Part shown: positions 12,801-21,800 of the stretch, in pieces
Position numbering within the stretch: the stretch's first letter is position 1
Layout of the letters: each line of letters begins with the position of its first letter
Assembly: GCF_000002075.1 (NCBI RefSeq)
Contig: NW_004798056.1
Location: 152,025 to 216,024, forward strand
DNA length: 64,000 bases
Source of the DNA: Aplysia californica
Taxonomy: Eukaryota; Mollusca; Gastropoda; Aplysiida; Aplysiidae
Direction: 5' to 3'
Program-made: the position numbers and the translations under genes
The notes under the pieces: model-generated
Database searches by the model: none
The model's input: only the letters and a program-made list of their open reading frames with translations
Told to the model about the DNA's origin: nothing

Positions 12801-15800
12801 CTGGGCGGAACTGGCTAATTTCTCCTAGGGGAAATACAAAATAAGAGGTTTTCATGAGAAAATAAGAACGCAGAAGAAGAATAGAAAATGTTGAACAAAA
12901 GTGTTTTTCGAGGGAAAATTTTAAAACAAAAGAGGTTTTCATTGGAAAAATAGAGATTTTTTTCCCTGGGAAGATAAGAAGCAAAAGAGATTTTCCTTGA
13001 AAAATGTAAAATGAGAAAACTCAGTAAGAAAGCTTAGAATAGCACAGAGATACAGTGGGGGCTTTTGTTGCACACGGCACTGCAACTCTGACTGTGGCAT
13101 GGGTCAATGATTCATAAAGTGATGAAAGTTGGAGGATTAATTGCAGTCATTGCTCAAGACAAAAATTACTTTTGTGTAACATTTACTTTTAATTGAATAA
13201 AAAAAACATTTTAATCTTCTCTTTGACTTACGTTTTAGAAATTTGTCATCATTTCTACTCTGCTCATATTACTTTTTAGCAGCTCTTCCCTTCCTCCCCA
13301 CCTGTAGTGATATGTCTCAATGGCCATCCTTTTATTTAGTTCTGGAATGTTGCAGAAAAAAAGCAACGAAGAAGAAAGTATTTGGTGTTTTTGTAGGCCT
13401 TGCTAACACATTTGTTTTTCTACCCTTTTCAGGTGTGTTTTCTAGCCAGGCGAATGCTAATCTTGCCACAAGTTTTGTGACTCAGGTATACAATTTTTTT
13501 CTTTTACCCAGGGCATTCTTTTGAGGAGAGATTTGTGCTAGTTAAATGCTGTGTCATATTATTGTGATTATTATTTTTATTATTTATCTGTTGGTACAGT
13601 TGAAACTGCTCTACTAACAGCCACCTGTCCAAGATGAATACCTGTACAAAAAAAGTGCCAGGTGGCCCTTCCTTCTTTTTTTATATTATAATGGCATTGT
13701 TCCAAACTTCCACCTGTTTAAGACAGTCACTTCTCTCCTTGACAATGGGCGGCCGCTTTGGACAGATTCAGCTGTATTCTTAATACTATCATCGTCATTG
13801 TTATTTGTATTATTGCTATTAATATCGTTATTATTATTATCATTATTATTGTTTTTGTTGTTATCTGAATAATGTTGATACAGGTTTATGACATTTTGAT
13901 TGAATTAATCTCATTTACTCCCTCCCATCCCCATCCCGTTCCCGTCCCCACAGGGAGCAGTGAGCACCCATCAGAGTGGAGGGGGCCTGCGTCTGAACCA
14001 GCCCCAGATGGTGAACAGCGCCGGTCAGATCATCAGCTCACAGCCCATGCAGGGCTTGCTGACCAACCAGGCCCTGATGCAGGCGGTGGCCAACCTCCAG
14101 ATGCAGCAGGGGATACCTCTGGCCGCGGCTGCCGCCGGACATCAGGGGATCATCAACCAGGGACAGTCGCAGATGCCTGTGAGTGGTCGGGAGGGGGAGA
14201 GACTTGTTGTCGGTGTTTGTGAAAGTAAGAGAAACGACTTCTTTGGGTAGGTTGGGGGGGGGGGGGGGGCATAAATAAGATTAAAATTTTCCAAGGCGGC
14301 TACTGGTTATTGAGGAGAAAAGTGGTTGTCTTAAACAGGCGGATGTCTTGGAAAGTGTCATTATAATACAGAACAAATGCAAGGGGGAAGTTGGAAGCGG
14401 TCATTTGTACAGTTGATTGTCTTGGACGGGTGATGGTTGGAGCAGCTTCAGCTGTCGATAAAGGATATGGCTGGTTCTTACCCTTCTTTCTATTTATAGT
14501 TCTGCTACCTGCATCTGTCATTTGGCTTTTTCCCCTGTGCTAGGTGACAGACCATCACTGTGTTGTCAATGTGCTTCTCCTTCTCATAATTGGGATCAGC
14601 CTATTAATGTGTGAGGCACCGTGGTGAAATCAGGTGCTCATCAAAATAATGAAATCAAAGAAACTGGCATCTTTCTGGTGGTTTTGGTAATTTTTACAAA
14701 TTTTTGTTTTTTGGCTCAACACCTTTTTTGTCCATGTAAAAACACATTTCTGTGTAGACTTTACTGAAAAAACGTTGATTAAAGGCACCAAAAAAATGTA
14801 AGTTTTCAGTTCCCAGGGATCCTCAAGCTATGGCAGTTACCAAACTTTGGCGGCCGTTTTCTATAAAAAATTACCTTTGAAACCAGGTGACCCCAACTCA
14901 TTTAATCACAAATATCTCGACTTCTATTAAAGATAGATTGGTATTTAATAGATGTGGATTTTTTAAATTTAAAAGCAAGGCAAATGAATAAGCTTTAAGA
15001 TAATACCACTAACTCCACACCATAATTGACGAGCGCCTGATTCCACTGTATCGTGACACGTGTGCATTCATTTGAATGACTATCGTTCTGTCTGTGTGCT
15101 GTCCCTAGCTCAAGAAGAACGTTATCTGTATTCGTCCACAGGCATTTTTGGCGGGTCAGAATCTGATCATCCGCACGCCGGGCCCCATCCAGCCACAGCC
15201 CATCACCATGACCAACATGCAGGCATTTACAGGCATGAAGACGCCTCAGCAGCAGCAGCCTCAGCCTCAGCAGCAGCCCCAAGCTGGAAAGGTTTGTATT
15301 ACAGTAATAAACGCACTCTTGAAGTTTTGAGTAATAAGAGTTTTATGGCGCTTCCTGCAACACAAATAGGTCATATAAGTGCTGAAGATTAGAGGTGTTA
15401 TGAGACAGTAGCATACAAAGAAAAGATGGAGAGATGAGGATGATAGGTCTTTGATAGGAATGAGTTATGTACTTCTGTACAATTTTTCCAAATCAAGACT
15501 GAAAAAAAGTTCAGACATATTTTTTTGGGCCCCCCTTTTGATTGATATCCCTTCATTGAAGTCTTTAGTCAAGAGGTGGCTCTTTTTAAATATTTTTTTT
15601 AAAGGCACCATCTTTGTTTACTTCTAAAGGTTTGGCATAGCAGATTTAAAAAAAAAAAAAAGAAATGCTACCATTGTCCATGTGCCACCCCTATGACAAG
15701 GTATTGTCAACTTTGTATGTGTTTCTTTTCACCTTTAGTGTGGGTGGTTAGAGGGTGCCAGGGGGCTCTCGTGGCCTAGAGGTTAAGGTGTTGGCCTCTC

Positions 15801-18800
15801 ATTCAAAGGTCCCGGGTTCGATTCCGGGTAGCGACCAAAAAATTTTCTTCTCTAAAATTGTCTCCTTTCACATCCTTTCCTGATCTCTAACAATGTTCTG
15901 TTGTCTGCTTTCATTTCCACTTTCTGCCCCCACCCCCTCACCCCCTTTGCCCCCTCCTCTGGGCTCCTGACTCTTTCTGCAGCCTTTCTACTGCTACTCC
16001 CTGGCTCCTCCTAACTGCTGTCTTTCTGCAACACCCCTGATCTTCTGGTAGGAAAGATCTACACCTAGCCTTCTCGGACAAGGGCGAAAAATCTCGGAGG
16101 GCCCGTGTGCAAGTTGCGCACGTTAAAGATCCCTTGGTGGTCTAAAATCGATAAGAGTAGGCTTCGGCCGCCACCCGGGCAAAATTCAAAATTTCCTACC
16201 AACGAAAAAGTATTAGGTGTGTCCCGCGCGCTCATATGACCTTATGCAGTTGCGAGCGCCGTAAAACCCTATACTAAACAAACAACAACAAAGAGGGTGC
16301 CACCAGTAGGTTCTACTTCTTCACTCTCCCTCTGTTGTTTCTGTCCGTCTGTCTTGCTTTTTCTTGGCCTTTAATGGCCATTGTTGTATTGATGTGCTTC
16401 TCCTTACTCAAACAAACAAAGGAAGTTAACTTAATAATAATGATAAATAGCATTTGTGTAGCACATATCCCCGCTTGACAGCAAGCTGTATGCACTTTAC
16501 ACACTATATTATTACCCCAGTAGACCATAGAAGACTCAGAAACATTCTCAGCTTCCCGGGAAGCATACAGTACAAGCACCTGATTTAGCACTCAAAACAC
16601 TAACAAACTGACAAGATCTTTCACTGTCTATAGCTGTGTACCCTTTTACACCTGGGTGAAGTGAGGAAAATTTGCGTAAAGTGCCTTTCCCGAGGACACT
16701 ATGTCGGGCCCGGTCCCCTGATGGGATTCAAACCTGTGACCTTATGGTTGCAAGTTTGAGAGCTTAACCACTAAGCCACCGACGCCACAACTTCTTTTTT
16801 TTCTCTCGATTTTCAGCAGACTGGTGCCCCTGGTAAAGTTATCCTCCCGTCAGTGTCTCGTGCCCCGGTGACCGCAAAGATTCAGCCCAACATGGTGGGC
16901 GGCGTCCCGCAGGCCAAGCTGAACGTCCCGGCCGTCCCCAAAACCCCGAAAGCTCGGCCAAAGGCCCAAGCCAAGGCGATCTCCCCCGCTGCTGCTGCTG
17001 CTGCCGCCGCCGCCACTGCTACTGCGTCTACCTCTCCTGCTGTCGCTGCAGCCAACGTTGCCGTGATGATGACCTCTCCCACCGCGCCGCCCATCTCCAA
17101 ATCCTCCCCGTTGGTCACCCCGGTCAGCACAGCGGCTATAGTCACAGCGGCGTCTGCTGTGATGGTGGCGGCGGTGACGGGCCCATCTACAGTTACCACG
17201 GCAACGCCGGTGACTGCTGTTGTGCCGTCAGCAGTGGCCTCGCCCCACGTGGAGACGGTTGAGGTCATCTCGCCCTCCCCTACCAAAGTGCCCCCGGCCG
17301 TGCCAGCTGTGGCACAGATCATTGCTCAAGCCAGTGCTGCCAAAAGTGCTTCAGATTCAGAGGTCTGCCTTTTTGGTGTCTTTTTTTTTTGTTTTGGGGT
17401 TTTTTTTTCTTACATTTACACCCGATGTGAATTTAAAAATGTTATATCATCATTGTCATCATCATCATTGTTGCAATCCCGAAGAAAAAGAAAAAAAGGC
17501 TAAAAATAAGTGTAGAATTTCAATATTTATAGCAGTGTAAATGACAGTATTTATAACGGTGTCATCATCATCATCGCCGTAATGATCATCAGCCTTTCTC
17601 ACCTCATTCTGAAGTAAAGGCCACCAACAAGAGCTCTCCATTTTAAAAAGTATATAAGATCTGTCAATTCTCAGACCCTGTGTGAAATTTGAGGCTACTG
17701 AAATGTAACCTGTAATCAAGTGTATGATTAATTAAACTTTTTCGAGGTTGATGTAATACATTTTTACATGGAATAAATCCCCATCTATGAGAAGATGAGA
17801 AAAAGGCTTATCAAGACTTCCTTGGCCTCCCAGATTTGAGTTGGTGGGGGTGTAAAACATTTACAGGCTAGCAGTCTCCACTTTGAAATGAGGAGAGACA
17901 GAGAGAGAGATTTTTAAGATCTGTTTATCGTGACTTTTGTCTGTCTTTTCCCCCCGACTGTGGCCCAGTGACAGAAATGTGCAATGTTTGACCCACGATA
18001 AGAGATATGTTCCCATCCTGTACCTTTTCGTTTATGGAAACTTTATTTAACAAATGAGTGTTTTATGTGATGTGATGTGGGCCAGTGGCCTTAAACACTG
18101 AGTCAACTTACTTTCTTACTTAATTACCCCAGACTGAATCGGTGAAACCTCAACCTACCTCCGGCAACAGCAGCGGTGCGACCACCGTCGACCCGACACT
18201 CAGGGACAAGATCAAGGCCAGCATGGGTTCCTCGGCTGCCAGCGTCGCTCCGAGTGTCGCCACCACTGCAGCTGCTGCCCCAGTCGCCAACAGCAGCGGC
18301 AGCAGCACCAATAGCTCTCCCACGAAGCTCAACGCTCAGGTAAAACAGCTGACTAAAACTGAGTCGATAGTGCCATTAAACACGTACTCAAACAAGCAAA
18401 CAGAAGTGTTACAGCTGTGTAATACGGAGGGTTGAATGTTGAGGGTAAACTTTTTTATGAGAAATGATGATTGGGACAGATATTTATTTAGTAGAAACAC
18501 AAGGGGTTTGTGTCTTGTTGTGTTTTTTTGTTGGGGGCAGGGGCACTCTTTATGTAGGTGTTGATCATTTGATCCTTGTTTTCTTCGGGGGGGGGGGGAG
18601 GGGATGATTCCTTTGCCCTGTCTCCCATGGCAATGCAACAATGATGAAATTACCATGAGCCTTTGCTAGGTCAAATTAAAGATTGAATGGATAAGTTTGT
18701 ATCTCCAGTGCTTTTATTATTTGCAGGTGACAGAGGAGAAAGTGGTCATTGACAATATTGTGATGGAAGAGAAGCCTTCCATCCACAGTGGGGAAGCCCC

Positions 18801-21800
18801 TCCAGCGAAACAAGCAAACGGTGGAGGTGGTACGGGTAACAACATGAAGGCTGCGATGGAGGCGGCTGGCTTGATGACCTTGGTGAGAGAGACGAAGCCA
18901 CTGACGGCCGTGGAACCGTCATCCGTGCTGCCCCCGCAGCAGCCTGCGGAGAAGGTGGTGGTGGAGAAGCAGAGGGCCATCGTGAGGCCGCAGATCCTCA
19001 CTCATATCATCGAGGGTTTCGTGATACAGGAAGGGCCCGAGCCATTTCCGGTGAGTGATGGATGGGGTTTTGCTATAGTTGTTGTTTATGAAACACACAC
19101 AGTTATTCATTTGGGGGGGGGGGGAACCCACCATTGTCAGCCATGAAATGCTCATTTATATCATCAAGGGCTTTTTCATACAGAAAGGGCGCGAGCCATT
19201 TCCAGTGAGTGATCGGCTTTTGCTATTGCTGCTGTTTATGGAACGCGCGTACGCCCACACACATGCACACTCAGAACTTCAGTGATAATTCATTTGATAC
19301 TTTGTTTGATAGAAATGTACTCCTGAATTTACTCTCAAGATATTTACTTTTGCTGCTCTCGTTTTTAGGGGTTTTGTGTTGGGTTTTTGTAATGGGGATA
19401 TTTCACTTTTTAATGATTTTGATAGTCTGATATCACTTTTTTGTATGAGAGTTCTTCATTTCTCATTAAAAGAGGCTCTCGGCTTTGTGTATAATCTTAC
19501 CTGTTGCCACTAAGATGATAGTGTCCAGAAAAATGTCTGTGTGTTAAGTTTGCTATCTGAAAAGATTTTTGACAATGTTATAATCTGTTTTTCATTCCTT
19601 TTACGTGCAGGTCCAACAGTCTTCTCTGCTGCAGGAGTTTATACCTCCCAAAGCCAGCAGCAAAGTGTCCAAAGAGTCGGAAGAAGAAGGCACCAGCTAT
19701 GACGACGAGCCACCTACTCTGCTCAGCCAAGTGGACGGTCAGTATACTGCTTGTAAGATCTACCAAAACATGTATAAGAGATTTGAGTGTTGGGTGGTGG
19801 TGTTGATTCTTTATTTTTAAATTTTTGGGGGGAGGTGGTGGAATGTAGCACCTTAAAAAAAAAAAAGAAGAGAAAAAAAAAGTGAATATCTAGTTAATTG
19901 TATTCTCCATAAAGTGTGTTAAAAAAAAAAAAATGTTAACTCATTCACTGCCTGGCATTTCTGGGCAGGGTAACTGAGGAATGCCAGGCTTCAGAACCAT
20001 TTTCAAAACCTCTGTGAGCTTATTATTTTGTGTACAGCATTGAACCTTTCCTCAAACAATGACATTGAAACATACTCAACAAATAAAAATAAAAATTTGT
20101 GATACCTTTATCGTGTGAAATTTTATGAGTTGTGTGAATATGTGGCAAAATCGAGAAAAAAACACCTTTTACATAAGATTCAGGTGCTTGGTACATTCAG
20201 TCGATATGTATGCCTCTATATCTTTGTCTCTGCAAGAAATAGATTTTGTATCTACTGACAAATGTTGAAGAGTCACTATGAAAAGATATCTGACAAATTT
20301 TATATAACTGGAATATCATTCAAGTCATCAGTCCACCCATCCTGAGCATCAACATCAGGGTGTGTGGTTGCAGGATGGGGCATGGGAGAGTGCCACTATT
20401 TGAAGTCTGTTGTGTAGACCTAGGGGGGTCTATGTCAGCTGTATTCCTATCATTTGGAGTCTAAATCTACGTTGTGTGATCTTTGACGTTTGCGTGACGG
20501 GCCTGAACTGGGACCGGAAAGCGCCGGATCATTGGTCTGAGCATGGGGAACACCTGATTCTAGATTTAGGCCTAGATCTAGCAGTTTTCATCTTCACTTG
20601 TTTCCGCACCTCTCCTATTTCCTTTCCTATACTCATTATCAACTCTGTATGATGGTTCATCATCACTATCATCTGCAAAAAGTTCTAAATCTGACCCTTT
20701 ATTGATGAATGGGTCCATCAATTCAAATGTTCTGACCTCGTTGAGACGCCGTAGCCATCATAACTGAGCGTTTGTAGTTTTTAGTTCGTTTCAGGTGAGT
20801 TAGAAAAAGTCCGATTTTTAAGTAACTTTTCAAGGGAAGTTACTGCAACAATGCAGAATTGAAACTAAACTGGCTTATGTCGCCTACTTCCGACTGCCAA
20901 GCCCGAAACACATCGGGGAATGTTTGAAAAATAGTAGTAAAAACGCACCCAGGGGGTTTCGGGTTGGGCAGGCAGCGGTCTACGCGGTTCACCCGACAGG
21001 GTTCGGGCATGGCAGTGAGTGAGTTAATGTACTCAGTCCTAAAATAAGTCCCAAAATTCCATTACAGTTATGATATAATTGCCCAAGTGAGGTTGTTGGT
21101 GGTTTTGTTTTTTTATTTAACGATTTCTAGTCATTGGTATGGTGAAGTGACTGACTTGTTTTGATCTTCAATACGGGAGGGTTTTTTGGTTGTTTTCGTT
21201 ATTGTTGGGTTTTTTTTTCAATTATTGGGACTTTTTTGTTCTTTTGCTTAAGTGTGCTACTTTTTTATTTGTTTTTCCAATACAACCTAAAGTAACCTGG
21301 CAATAGTGTCATGACCGTTGAAGATTTTCTAAACTGTTTCAGCTCACTTGTCAAGCCCACAACTCCCACAAGAACCGGAGAAGACCCAACAACAACAACA
21401 GCAACAACAACAACAACAACAACAACAGCAGCCTGCTCCTCCACCCAAACCTCCAGTGCCTCTCCTCAAATGCGAGATCTGCCAGAAGGTGGCGCCTGCC
21501 TCCACGTTCAACAACTCACGGCGGTTTTGTTCATTGTCGTGTTCCCGTAGACACAACGTCAGCCACACACGCCGCGTTGGTCTCTACAAGCCTCGAGGTG
21601 AGTCAGGACTCTCAGTAGTATAATTTGTTGCTGTCGTTTGTGGTATACAGTGAGCAACTGTCCTAAATTTTCGAGTTACATTGGCGTCGGCTTCGAACAA
21701 AAATCTGTGAGACGGGGACCACCATTTTTTTTTTCCTGGTTTAGGGAGGAAAAAACCCCCCCTCTGTTTTCAGAATAACCATGTTTGGTTTAATTGGATT

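Noticed and set aside
15757-15836. tRNA gene
   Set aside because: The T-arm is perfect but the acceptor arms do not pair, and the unit continues into a SINE body with other copies.
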